Below are positions 35,601-46,482 of a stretch of 64,000 nt of DNA, one piece after another. Source of the DNA: Hemibagrus wyckioides (lineage: Eukaryota; Chordata; Actinopteri; Siluriformes; Bagridae); contig NC_080731.1 of the NCBI RefSeq assembly GCF_019097595.1, positions 21,476,366 through 21,540,365 on the forward strand, written 5' to 3'. Made by a program: the position numbers and the translations under genes. The notes beneath the pieces were generated by a model that was given only the letters and a program-made list of their open reading frames with translations, made no database searches and was not told the origin of the DNA. Numbering within the stretch: position 1 is the stretch's first letter; every line of letters starts with the position of its first letter.

Positions 35601-38600
35601 CCCCAGAGCTCTCACTACAAACACAGTGACCCTCAGAGCTCTCACTACAAACACAGTGACCCTCAGAGCTCTCACTACAAACACAGTGACCCTCAGAGCT
35701 CTCACTACAAACACAGTGACCCTCAGAGCTCTCTCTACAAACACAGTGACCCCCAGAGCTCTCACTACAAACACAGTGACCCTCAGAGCTCTCACTACAA
35801 ACACAGTGACCCCCAGAGCTCTCACTACAAACACAGTGACCCCCAGAGCTCTCACTACAAACACAGTGACCCTCAGAGCTCTCACTACAAACACAGTGAC
35901 CCTCAGAGCTCTCTCTACAAACACAGTGACCCTCAGAGCTATCACTACAGTGACCCTCAGAGCTCTCACTACAAACACAGTGACCCCCAGAGCTATCACT
36001 ACAGTGACCCTCAGAGCTCTCACTACAAACACAGTGACCCTCAGAGCTATCACTACAAACACAGTGACCCTCAGAGCTCTCACTACAAACACAGTGACCC
36101 TCAGAGCTCTCACTACAAACACAGTGACCCCCAGAGCTCTCACTACAAACACAGTGACCCCCAGAGCTCTCACTACAAACACAGTGACCCCCAGAGCTCT
36201 CACTACAAACACAGTGACCCCCAGAGCTCTCACTACAAACACAGTGACCCCCAGAGCTCTCACTACAAACACAGTGACCCCCAGAGCTCTCACTACAAAC
36301 ACAGTGACCCCCAGAGCTCTCACTACAAACACAGTGACCCCCAGAGCTCTCACTACAAACACAGTGACCCCCAGAGCTCTCACTACAAACAGTGACCCCC
36401 AGAGCTCTCACTACAAACACAGTGACCCCCAGAGCTATCACTACAAACAGTGACCCCCAGAGCTCTCACTACAAACACAGTGACCCTCAGAGCTATCACT
36501 ACAAACACAGTGACCCCCAGAGCTCTCACTACAAACACAGTGACCCCCAGAGCTCTCACTACAAACACAGTGACCCCCAGAGCTATCACTACAGTGACCC
36601 TCAGAGCTCTCACTACAAACACAGTGACCCCCAGAGCTCTCACTACAAACACAGTGACCCTCAGAGCTATCACTACAAACACAGTGACCCTCAGAGCTAT
36701 CACTGCAAACACAGTGACCCTCAGAGCTCTCACTACAAACACAGTGACCCCCAGAGCTATCACTACAGTGACCCTCAGAGCTCTCACTACAAACACAGTG
36801 ACCCTCAGAGCTATCACTACAAACACAGTGACCCTCAGAGCTATCACTGCAAACACAGTGACCCCCAGAGCTCTCACTACAAACACAGTGACCCCCAGAG
36901 CTCTCACTACAAACAAACACAGTGACCCCCAGAGCTCTCACTACAAACACAGTGACCCTCAGAGCTCTCACTACAAACACAGTGACCCCCAGAGCTCTCA
37001 CTACAAACACAGTGACCCTCAGAGCTCTCACTACAGTGACCCTCAGAGCTCTCACTACAAACACAGTGACCCCCAGAGCTCTCACTACAGTGACCCTCAG
37101 AGCTCTCACTACAAACACAGTGACCCTCAGAGCTCTCACTACAAACACAGTGACCCCCAGAGCTCTCACTACAAACACAGTGACCCCCAGAGCTCTCACT
37201 ACAAACACAGTGACCCCCAGAGCTCTCACTACAAACACAGTGACCCCCAGAGCTCTCACTACAAACACAGTGACCCCCAGAGCTCTCACTACAAACACAG
37301 TGACCCCCAGAGCTCTCACTACAAACACAGTGACCCCCAGAGCTCTCACTACAAACACAGTGACCCCCAGAGCTCTCACTACAAACACAGTGACCCCCAG
37401 AGCTCTCACTACAAACACAGTGACCCCCAGAGCTCTCACTACAAACACAGTGACCCCCAGAGCTATCACTACAAACACAGTGACCCCCAGAGCTATCACT
37501 ACAAACACAGTGACCCCCAGAGCTCTCACTACAAACACAGTGACCCCCAGAGCTATCACTACAGTGACCCTCAGAGCTCTCACTACAAACACAGTGACCC
37601 CCAGAGCTCTCACTACAAACACAGTGACCCTCAGAGCTCTCACTACAGTGACCCCCAGAGCTCTCACTACAAACACAGTGACCCTCAGAGCTCTCACTAC
37701 AAACACAGTGACCCCCAGAGCTCTCACTACAAACACAGTGACCCCCAGAGCTCTCACTACAAACACAGTGACCCCCAGAGCTCTCACTACAAACACAGTG
37801 ACCCCCAGAGCTCTCACTACAAACACAGTGACCCCCAGAGCTCTCACTACAAACACAGTGACCCCCAGAGCTCTCACTACAAACACAGTGACCCCCAGAG
37901 CTCTCACTACAAACACAGTGACCCCCAGAGCTCTCACTACAAACACAGTGACCCCCAGAGCTCTCACTACAAACACAGTGACCCCCAGAGCTCTCACTAC
38001 AAACACAGTGACCCCCAGAGCTCTCACTACAAACACAGTGACCCCCAGAGCTCTCACTACAAACACAGTGACCCCCAGAGCTCTCACTACAAACACAGTG
38101 ACCCCCAGAGCTCTCACTACAAACACAGTGACCCCCAGAGCTCTCACTACAAACACAGTGACCCCCAGAGCTCTCACTACAAACACAGTGACCCCCAGAG
38201 CTCTCACTACAAACACAGTGACCCCCAGAGCTCTCACTACAAACACAGTGACCCCCAGAGCTATCACTACAAACACAGTGACCCCCAGAGCTCTCACTAC
38301 AAACACAGTGACCCCCAGAGCTATCACTACAAACACAGTGACCCTCAGAGCTCTCACTACAGTGACCCCCAGAGCTCTCACTACAAACACAGTGACCCCC
38401 AGAGCTCTCACTACAAACACAGTGACCCTCAGAGCTCTCACTACAGTGACCCCCAGAGCTCTCACTACAAACACAGTGACCCTCAGAGCTATCACTACAA
38501 ACACAGTGACCCCCAGAGCTCTCACTACAAACACAGTGACCCCCAGAGCTATCACTACAAACACAGTGACCCCCAGAGCTCTCACTACAAACACAGTGAC

Positions 38601-41376
38601 CCCCAGAGCTCTCACTACAGTGACCCCCAGAGCTCTCACTACAAACACAGTGACCCCCAGAGCTCTCACTACAAACACAGTGACCCCCAGAGCTCTCACT
38701 ACAAACACAGTGACCCCCAGAGCTCTCACTACAAACACAGTGACCCTCAGAGCTCTCACTACAAACACAGTGACCCCCAGAGCTCTCACTACAAACACAG
38801 TGACCCCCAGAGCTCTCACTACAAACACAGTGACCCCCAGAGCTCTCACTACAAACACAGTGACCCCCAGAGCTCTCACTACAAACACAGTGACCCTCAG
38901 AGCTCTCACTACAAACACAGTGACCCTCAGAGCTATCACTACAAACACAGTGACCCCCAGAGCTCTCACTACAAACACAGTGACCCCCAGAGCTCTCACT
39001 ACAGTGACCCTCAGAGCTCTCACTACAAACACAGTGACCCCCAGAGCTCTCACTACAGTGACCCCCAGAGCTCTCACTACAAACACAGTGACCCTCAGAG
39101 CTCTCACTACAGTGACCCTCAGAGCTCTCACTACAAACACAGTGACCCCCAGAGCTCTCACTACAAACACAGTGACCCCCAGAGCTCTCACTACAAACAC
39201 AGTGACCCCCAGAGCTCTCACTACAAACACAGTGACCCCCAGAGCTCTCACTACAAACACAGTGACCCCCAGAGCTCTCACTACAAACACAGTGACCCTC
39301 AGAGCTCTCACTACAAACACAGTGACCCCCAGAGCTCTCACTACAGTGACCCTCAGAGCTCTCACTACAAACACAGTGACCCCCAGAGCTCTCACTACAA
39401 ACACAGTGACCCCCAGAGCTCTCACTACAAACACAGTGACCCTCAGAGCTCTCACTACAAACACAGTGACCCCCAGAGCTCTCACTACAAACACAGTGAC
39501 CCCCAGAGCTCTCACTACAAACACAGTGACCCTCAGAGCTCTCACTACAGTGACCCCCAGAGCTCTCACTACAAACACAGTGACCCCCAGAGCTCTCACT
39601 ACAAACACAGTGACCCCCAGAGCTCTCACTACAAACACAGTGACCCCCAGAGCTCTCACTACAAACACAGTGACCCCCAGAGCTCTCACTACAAACACAG
39701 TGACCCCCAGAGCTCTCACTACAAACACAGTGACCCTCAGAGCTCTCACTACAGTGACCCCCAGAGCTCTCACTACAAACACAGTGACCCCCAGAGCTCT
39801 CACTACAAACACAGTGACCCCCAGAGCTCTCACTACAAACACAGTGACCCCCAGAGCTCTCACTACAAACACAGTGACCCCCAGAGCTCTCACTACAAAC
39901 ACAGTGACCCCCAGAGCTCTCACTACAAACACAGTGACCCTCAGAGCTATCACTACAAACACAGTGACCCCCAGAGCTCTCACTACAAACACAGTGACCC
40001 CCAGAGCTCTCACTACAAACACAGTGACCCCCAGAGCTCTCACTACAAACACAGTGACCCCCAGAGCTATCACTACAGTGACCCTCAGAGCTCTCACTAC
40101 AAACACAGTGACCCCCAGAGCTCTCACTACAGTGACCCTCAGAGCTCTCACTACAGTGACCCTCAGAGCTCTCACTACAAACACAGTGACCCTCAGAGCT
40201 CTCACTACAAACACAGTGACCCCCAGAGCTCTCACTACAAACACAGTGACCCCCAGAGCTCTCACTACAAACACAGTGACCCTCAGAGCTATCACTACAA
40301 ACACAGTGACCCCCAGAGCTCTCACTACAAACACAGTGACCCTCAGAGCTATCACTACAAACACAGTGACCCCCAGAGCTCTCACTACAAACACAGTGAC
40401 CCTCAGAGCTCTCACTACAAACACAGTGACCCTCAGAGCTCTCACTACAAACACAGTGACCCTCAGAGCTCTCACTACAAACACAGTGACCCTCAGAGCT
40501 CTCACTACAAACACAGTGACCCTCAGAGCTGTCACTACAAACACAGTGACCCTCAGAGCTCTCACTACAAACACAGTGACCCTCAGAGCTCTCACTACAA
40601 ACACAGTGACCCTCAGAGCTCTCACTACAAACACAGTGACCCCCAGAGCTCTCACTACAAACACAGTGACCCCCAGAGCTATCACTACAAACACAGTGAC
40701 CCCCAGAGCTCTCACTACAAACACAGTGACCCTCAGAGCTCTCACTACTGAACTGAAACTTGTTCAGTATGAGAGAATTATGGGTAAGATGAGTGATAAA
40801 ACAGTAAGTGTGTGTGAGTGTGTGTGTGTGTGTTAATGTGTTGAATGCACACTGACTTGTGCAGCAGGTGACCACAGGGCATGACATGAGCTCCGATCCT
40901 GGACGTGTGAATGTCCTCCATACACACAGGGCAGTCCTGCCTCGACACATTCTCGACACACTGACGACAGAAACAGCGGTCAGCGAGTGTTTACTCGATA
41001 TCTAACACAGTGGACAAGGATCAGAAGCTTTTCCTACCTTGTGCTTGCCCTGGAGATCGTTGGCTAAACACAGATTACACTTCTCACAGTGGAAGAACTT
41101 CTCCCTCGGGCCGATCCTACAGCCAAGAGACAGGGGGAAAGTTAGCGGGATGATCTTTAAGCTCAAAATGCACTTGAGCTAGTGAAGTGTGTGTGTGTGT
41201 GTGTGTTTCAGTGCCTAACGCTAACACACAGTGCCGCGTCAGAGCTCCTCTCACCTGCAGATGCCACACGGCTGACAGTGGAACTGCTTCCTGTCTCGAT
41301 CATAGAGGTGACAGATCTGGCAGTAATACTCGCTGAACGTCACTCCACAGCCTCCACACACCTGCTGAGCCTGGAC

Positions 41377-41422
<46 letters not shown>

Positions 41423-42314
41423 CTGAGCCTGGACAACACACACACACCTGTGTCTCAGCTTCATCACGGTTCACAGGCAACAGCAGGAGCTACTGTACAC
41501 ATGCAGTGATCCGCTGCCTCTACACCTCAGACTCTGAGCTTCACCTCTTGCACGCAGTCGCACACGGCACACTTCACCTCCTTCACCCCAAAACGGTCCA
41601 GTGTGTGACTCTCCACATCGTCATGGCACAGCCGACACACATAGAACTTCTTACAGCATGGAGCCTGAGAAACACACACACACACACAGAAAGAGAGAGA
41701 GACAGACAGGAAAGACAGAGAGAGAGAGACAGAGAGAGAGAAACACACAGACAGAGAGAGAGAGAGACACACACAGACAGAGAGAGAGAGAGAGACACAC
41801 ACAGACAGAGAGAGAGACACACACACAGACAGAGAGAGAGACACACACACAGACAGAGAGAGAGACACACACACAGACAGAGAGAGAGACACACACACAG
41901 ACAGAGAGAGAGACACACACAGACAGAGAGAGAGACACACACAGACAGAGAGAGAGAGAGAGACACAGACAGAGAGAGAGAGAGAGAGAGACACACACAC
42001 AGACAGAGAGAGAGAGAGAGAGACACACACACAGACAGAGAGAGAGAGAGAGACAGAGAGAGAATGTGTATTAGTTTGTTCTCTAATTCTTCATCGTCTT
42101 GTTAACGTTATTAATCGCGAACATAATCAAACCTGTTTAAAACCCCAACGGAAGAAAATTACTGTTTATTAATATCATTAAATCAGTTTTAAATTAATTC
42201 TATAATAAATAAAAAGAGAAATAAAGCCCGCAGTAAACAGCGCTAATGTAAACAAGCGAGCTAACACTAACCAGGCTAAAAGTTCTCCTAGCTCATTTAC
42301 TCCTGCACTGCGTT

Positions 42315-42388
<74 letters not shown>

Positions 42389-42490
42389 TGATATTTATTC
42401 AGAGAGAGTGAGTTTAAATAAAACAGAACTTACTTTTAATAAACACTTGCGGACATAGTGTTGACATCCCGCTGCTGCGACGGCCGCCAT
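31369..42490 (-). CDS. rchy1: RING finger and CHY zinc finger E3 ubiquitin ligase (Pirh2)
   Basis: Eight exons, all GT-AG with consistent phases, give 241 aa (human 261): 42490-42434, 41664-41545, 41370-41255, 41116-41038, 40960-40857, 32149-32120 (a 30-nt microexon), 32006-31886, 31467-31369. The CHY finger starts at CQHYVRKC (about residues 9-16) and runs through [16 protein letters not shown] (20-35). The CTCHY region includes [11 protein letters not shown] and [11 protein letters not shown] (about 60-124). The RING is C134, C137, C153, H155, H158, C161, C173, C176 (CPVC, PCGHLLH, RCPLCM), with the family's DIHTSR segment. The C-terminal zinc ribbon ILCNDC...MKCSGC ends in a TGA at 31371-31369. 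The mammalian protein ubiquitinates p53 and other substrates in nucleus and cytoplasm. Intron 5 is 8.7 kb because of nested LINEs and a satellite; the others are short. The ATG at 42490 was chosen for the [12 protein letters not shown] start in phase with exon 2. Confidence 0.95.
32275..32570. repeat. Tandem intronic block with GA/GT microsatellites (third copy at 40747-40830)
   Basis: Two tandem copies of actgaaacttgttcagtgtg followed by gagaattatgggtaaagatg and a GT/GA tract lie at about 32338-32402 and 32505-32570. A third copy begins at 40747, on the other side of the LINE and satellite block in the same rchy1 intron. Confidence 0.85.
32665..33055 (+). mobile_element. LINE (L1/Tx1-like) reverse transcriptase fragment, left part
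   Basis: Translation gives [20 protein letters not shown], including the reverse transcriptase catalytic-type YxDD motif, then [19 protein letters not shown] and EYSYLGNGV. These are the palm and thumb segments of an L1/Tx1-type LINE. The reading ends at about 33055 and resumes at about 35008 in the same order ([11 protein letters not shown]), so a second LINE is inserted here. It has no 5' part and is dead. Confidence 0.8.
33056..35005 (+). mobile_element. LINE (CR1/L2/Rex1-type), 5'-truncated, nested inside another LINE
   Basis: Reverse transcriptase motifs in order across frameshifts: [87 protein letters not shown], then [13 protein letters not shown] and the C-terminal [17 protein letters not shown] region ending near 34537. 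The 3' end is A/T-rich and closes with gacaaataaaatttgaattt, a tail type usual for this group. No endonuclease domain is present, and frameshifts (for example near 33280 and 33660) and a TGA near 34142 disable it. Confidence 0.9.
35008..35244 (+). mobile_element. LINE (L1/Tx1-like) C-terminal fragment, right part
   Basis: Continues the LINE broken at 33055: [37 protein letters not shown] and [19 protein letters not shown], the conserved C-terminal region of L1/Tx1-like ORF2. At 35245 the frame runs without a break into the satellite, the next residues being [10 protein letters not shown]. Confidence 0.8.
35245..40748 (+). repeat. 5.5-kb minisatellite of 30-bp and 24-bp units in rchy1 intron 5
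   Basis: About 185-190 units. The main unit is 30 bp, encoding [10 protein letters not shown] in the LINE frame; a 24-bp form lacks the AAACAC and encodes SDPQSSHY. Frequent variants are CCC/CTC in the proline codon and AGCTCT/AGCTAT (S to Y). Units are arranged in homogeneous runs, for example long stretches of the CCC form at 37130-37460 and 37700-38260. Nearly all units are multiples of three, so several frames on both strands stay open for over 1,300 codons. These are not genes, since no start context, splice support or non-repeat sequence accompanies them. The array ends about 110 bp from rchy1 exon 5. Confidence 0.97.
41395..41419. repeat. (CA)n with adjacent duplicated TGAGCCTGGACAA
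   Basis: A CA run in rchy1 intron 2 is flanked on both sides by gagcctggacaacacacaca (41367-41386 and 41423-41442). The left copy contains the true acceptor of exon 3 at 41370; the right copy provides a duplicate acceptor sequence. Confidence 0.7.
41680..42063. repeat. CA/GA compound minisatellite in rchy1 intron 1
   Basis: Alternating CACACACAGACAG and GAGAGAGAGA blocks repeat about every 24-30 bp right up to the acceptor of rchy1 exon 2 (41664). The long Thr/Arg/Glu frame on the plus strand and the Ser/Leu/Cys frames on the minus strand are repeat artefacts. Confidence 0.9.
42318..42385. repeat. (CA)n microsatellite in rchy1 intron 1
   Basis: About 68 bp of uninterrupted CA, 50 bp downstream of the rchy1 exon 1 donor. 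Confidence 0.95.
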
Positions 42491-43464
42491 CTTTCATTCA
42501 AACCCGCCCAACTTTATTCAGCTGCAGTCTCACAGACACACTGTGGGTCAGTTCAACTGCATTCACAACAGAGATATCATAAAAACCTGCATTTAAATAA
42601 ATATAATATAAATCCAATTCTACATTCATTTCACATGCGATATATATATATATATGACAGACAATTGTGTGAATATGTGGAATGCATCACGTGATGTATA
42701 TTTGTCTTTTCATATTATTTGCATAATTACCATTATAATAATGTTTTAGCTAGACCTTCATATTTTTACTTTAATTTTTTAATTGTTACAATTGTTTTCA
42801 GCCTTCATACAGGTGCATCTCAAAAATAAAAAAGAGAATATCCTGAAAAATTTTTCAATATTTAGTGCAAGTTACTTCAGAAAATGAAAAGTTTGTATTT
42901 TCTAGACTCATTACATGTACACTAAAATGTTTCAAGCGTATAATTTTGATCATTGTGACCTTCAGCTCATAAACTCTCTCAAAACATTCGAATACTTCAT
43001 TTCTACTTTGAGCAAATTGCTTTTTATTCAGTATAAATATATAAAAATATTTAATGAAATATTTAAATGAAAAACTGATTATTGACCTATTCACACCATC
43101 TCTTGTGTGAGATGGTGTGAAGGTCTCCATCTCTTGTTCTACTGTGTCTGTATTTACCTCAGTCTGATTTTCAGACTGATTTTGAAATTCATCTTCAAGT
43201 TAAGGAGTTCAGTCGCTATCAGTGTCATCTAATTTTATGAGCTGGTTGGTCGCTAGCATTTATGTAATTTAGCAGAAGCCCTTATCAAGAGCAATGTACA
43301 AAGGTGGTTCGAAGCTACTCCTAACCCCAGAGACTCGAGTCACAGTGTGATCATCTGACCCAAACTGGAGGAATGCACAGGACAATTCTCTGAAGCTGAA
43401 AATCTCTGTGTGTAGATTTTTCACAGGATACAGATGAATATACATCACAGATTTATGTAAACAA
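42491..43464. other. Intergenic, upstream of rchy1
   Basis: Contains the putative rchy1 promoter side. It is AT-rich with a small TA run (42641-42655) and no TATA box at a convincing distance. No gene is recognised. Confidence 0.4.
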
Positions 43465-45327
43465 CAGAAGGGATGCAACAATACAGTTAACCCACGGTTC
43501 AATACATACCGAGGTTTTTACCCACACTTTTCAGTTCGGTTCGGTTGGCTTGGCAAAATAAAGTTTTTTTCCATTATTCTTTGTTTAGGAGACAGGAACA
43601 GTAAGTATGCTATGAAGAAAAAAACTGGTTTTAGTTGCAATTCTCTTTATTTTACTTAAATGCAAAAATCAACTAACACAATGAAAGTGTATTGAAAATA
43701 GGGAGATGTTAAAATTAGCGCTTGTATGACTTTATTACAGGAAACGGGTTTGGAGGACAGCGCTCTTTATTCCCAATCCGCTCTGTAATGACCAGTCACT
43801 GTGAGATAACTCTCTGTAATGACCAGTCACCCCCGAGCTCCAGCTATCTCTTATTAGAGCAAGACTTTGTGCTTTAACCAAAGCGTTTTCAATTTTTTTG
43901 TGTGTTTTTTTTGTAGAGGTCAGGAAAAAAGGCTCCCGCTTCCACACAGTGATATCTCTGGGTGATGGAGCTGTAGATGTGTGGTCATGTTGAAGTATTT
44001 CCATGTCCGTATCTAGCTCGTGTGGAACACTGCTTAAACACAGTCATGTTTTGTTTAGTGTTTTTGTTTCATCAGCATCATGGTCAACAACAAATGTCCC
44101 CACACCACAGATCTGAATCCCAGAGCTGCTTCCTCGTGTTCCTGTCTCACTTCACCTCTCTCCAGGGTTAGAGTGAAATCTGACACCAGCATCACAAACA
44201 TTGTTACCGCCCCTAAGTTTAGCGCTCACTGATTGGATATTTACTCATGGGGAGGCGTGTCTGTCTCAGCACGTAGACATACAGTACAGGCAAACACACA
44301 CAGGAGGTACAGAGAGTAATAAACACACAGGAGGTACAGAGAGTAATAAACACACAGGAGGTACAGAGAGTAATAAACACACAGGAGGTACAGAGAGTAA
44401 TAAACACACACAGGAGGTACAGAGAGTAATAAACACACACAGGAGGTACAGAGAGTAATAAACACACACAGGAGGTACAGAGAGTAATAAACACACACAG
44501 GAGGTACAGAGAGTAATAAACACACAGGAGGTACAGAGAGTAATAAACACACACAGGAGGTACAGAGAGTAATAAACACACACAGGAGGTACAGAGAGTA
44601 ATAAACACACAGGAGGTACAGAGAGTAATAAACACACAGGAGGTACAGAGAGTAATAAACACACACAGGAGGTACAGAGAGTAATAAACACACACAGGAG
44701 GTATAGAGAGTAATAAACACACACAGGAGGTACAGAGAGTAATAAACACAAACAGGAGGTACAGAGAGTAATAAACACACACAGGAGGTACAGAGAGTAA
44801 TAAACACACAGGAGGTACAGAGAGTAATAAACACACACAGGAGGTACAGAGAGTAATAAACACACACAGGAGGTACAGAGAGTAATAAACACACACAGGA
44901 GGTACAGAGAGTAATAAACACACAGGAGGTACAGAGAGTAATAAACACACACAGGAGGTACAGAGAGTAATAAACACACACAGGAGGTACAGAGAGTAAT
45001 AAACACACACAGGAGGTACAGAGAGTAATAAACACACACAGGAGGTACAGAGAGTAATAAACACACACAGGAGGTACAGAGAGTAATAAACACACAGGAG
45101 GTACAGAGAGTAATAAACACACAGGAGGTATAGAGAGTAATAAACACACAGGAGGTACAGAGAGTAATAGAGCGCATGAAGGAAAAAAAAGCCAAAATAT
45201 TTTTTTAAACACATGGTTATGATAGCTTTAAAGACAAAACTGAAAAACCGCGGTTCACATACGCGTATTGAACCGTGGAGGTCGTACCGAACGCTTCAAT
45301 ATTATACTGAGTATTGTGGCATCCCTA
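43465..45327. mobile_element. hAT-like non-autonomous DNA transposon carrying a minisatellite
   Basis: The ends are inverted: agggatgcaacaatac near 43469 and gtattgtggcatccct at 45311-45326. Subterminal matches follow (ggttcaatac...accgagg at the left; gtattgaacc...gtaccgaac at the right). The element is flanked by an 8-bp near-duplication, gtaaacaa (43457-43464) and gtaaacac (45328-45335), which fits hAT target duplications. No transposase is visible inside. The interior holds AT-rich text and the minisatellite at 44292-45168. Confidence 0.65.
44292..45168. repeat. 25-29-bp minisatellite inside the hAT-like element
   Basis: About 31-33 units of caggaggtacagagagtaat plus AAACACACA, in 25-bp (ACAC) and 27-bp (ACACAC) forms, with very few substitutions (for example TATAG for TACAG near 44703 and 45131). 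Long Cys/Leu/Tyr frames on the minus strand are repeat artefacts. Confidence 0.95.
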
Positions 45328-45335
45328 GTAAACAC

Positions 45336-45414
45336 TATCTGATGACGTCACTGGGTGTTGGGAAATGAAAGTGAAATGTTCAAGCCAAGGAAAAGTAAAG
45401 AGCTAAGGTAAGTT

Positions 45415-45456
<42 letters not shown>

Positions 45457-46482
45457 CAACTATATTCTGTTAACAAATAATTGAGCTAATTTGAATAAAT
45501 CTACTATATAAAACAGAGAGAGTACAGTTAACAGATTCATATCACAGTTCCAGATTTCTGTCACTGCACTAGTACCAGCGCTACTGTTTCTTCATTTGAA
45601 TGCAGAACCTGTGGTTCCATCGCTTGTATATGTAATATTCAATCTGTAAAAAAAAAAAAACAACATAAAAAATCGTAATATCGTTACAGTATTAGGACTA
45701 TATAAAGGTATTTATGGTTACAATAACATCTGTTTCAAACTGACACACTCGATATCTTTTAATGCTTTTCCTGCTGATAGCAAACTGCTATTCCACAACA
45801 TGCTGAAACATGTTGCTGTTTACGTTCTTTGCACATTCACTTTAATGCTGCTAGCAACTGCTGCTGATGTTTACAAGAATCTTTTATTTACACACTGCTC
45901 CATACAGACTGTACACTGGTCAGTACTGTTTTATATATTTATTTTATATATCTGTCCTGTAGTGTATTTACTGTAGCTGGAATCCTCTTCTGTGTGTTTT
46001 AGTAAAGTGTTTTCTCTGTTACTCCAATCCTCATTAAAGCAGAGTTTTTATTGAGTGTTAAATAAAGTTCCAGAGTAATTCAGTCTAATGCTGTGGAAGA
46101 AATGCTGGAGATGTTCTACTGACGTTCCTCTCGGCTTCTTTTCTTTAAAACAGCTGAAGCAGGAGAAAGTGTCATGTAGAAATGATTTCTGTCTGCAGTT
46201 TGAGGAACTCAGCTGCTGAATTTTCAGCACAGTTATCAGAAGCTGGATCTGATGATTAAACCCTGAAGCTTTTCTTTCAGTTTTTAAAGCATGTGTGTGT
46301 GTGATGTTTGTTAGAAAAGTGTTTATTAGGATCAAAGCTGACTGACTGCTGAATGTGTGTAAAAGTGAGTGAATTCAGTAAATTGCAGCTTTAATGATAA
46401 AGTGTTGCTATGAGTCCATGTCTGTCTCCTGCTTTATTCTCCACCTGTGCAGTGCTGATGGTGGTGTTGTGTCTCCACAGCC
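45336..46482. other. Intergenic, upstream of the IgSF gene
   Basis: Has a (CA)n run at 45419-45452 and otherwise AT-rich unique-looking sequence. No exon is recognised before the signal-peptide exon at 46483. Confidence 0.4.

Noticed and set aside
35004..40959. Open frames of 400-1,434 codons on both strands across the rchy1 intron satellite
   Set aside because: They consist of 8- or 10-residue repeats in every open frame because unit lengths are multiples of three. Only the first ~80 residues (LINE remnant) are non-repetitive; no gene is called.
41182..42105. 307-codon plus-strand ORF
   Set aside because: It runs antisense through rchy1 exons 2-3 and then through the CA/GA minisatellite. 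The rchy1 exons on the minus strand explain the conserved part.
44219..45214. Minus-strand frames of 309-331 codons rich in Cys/Leu/Tyr/Val
   Set aside because: All arise from the 25-27-bp repeat in the hAT-like element. The apparent hydrophobicity comes from one short repeated unit.
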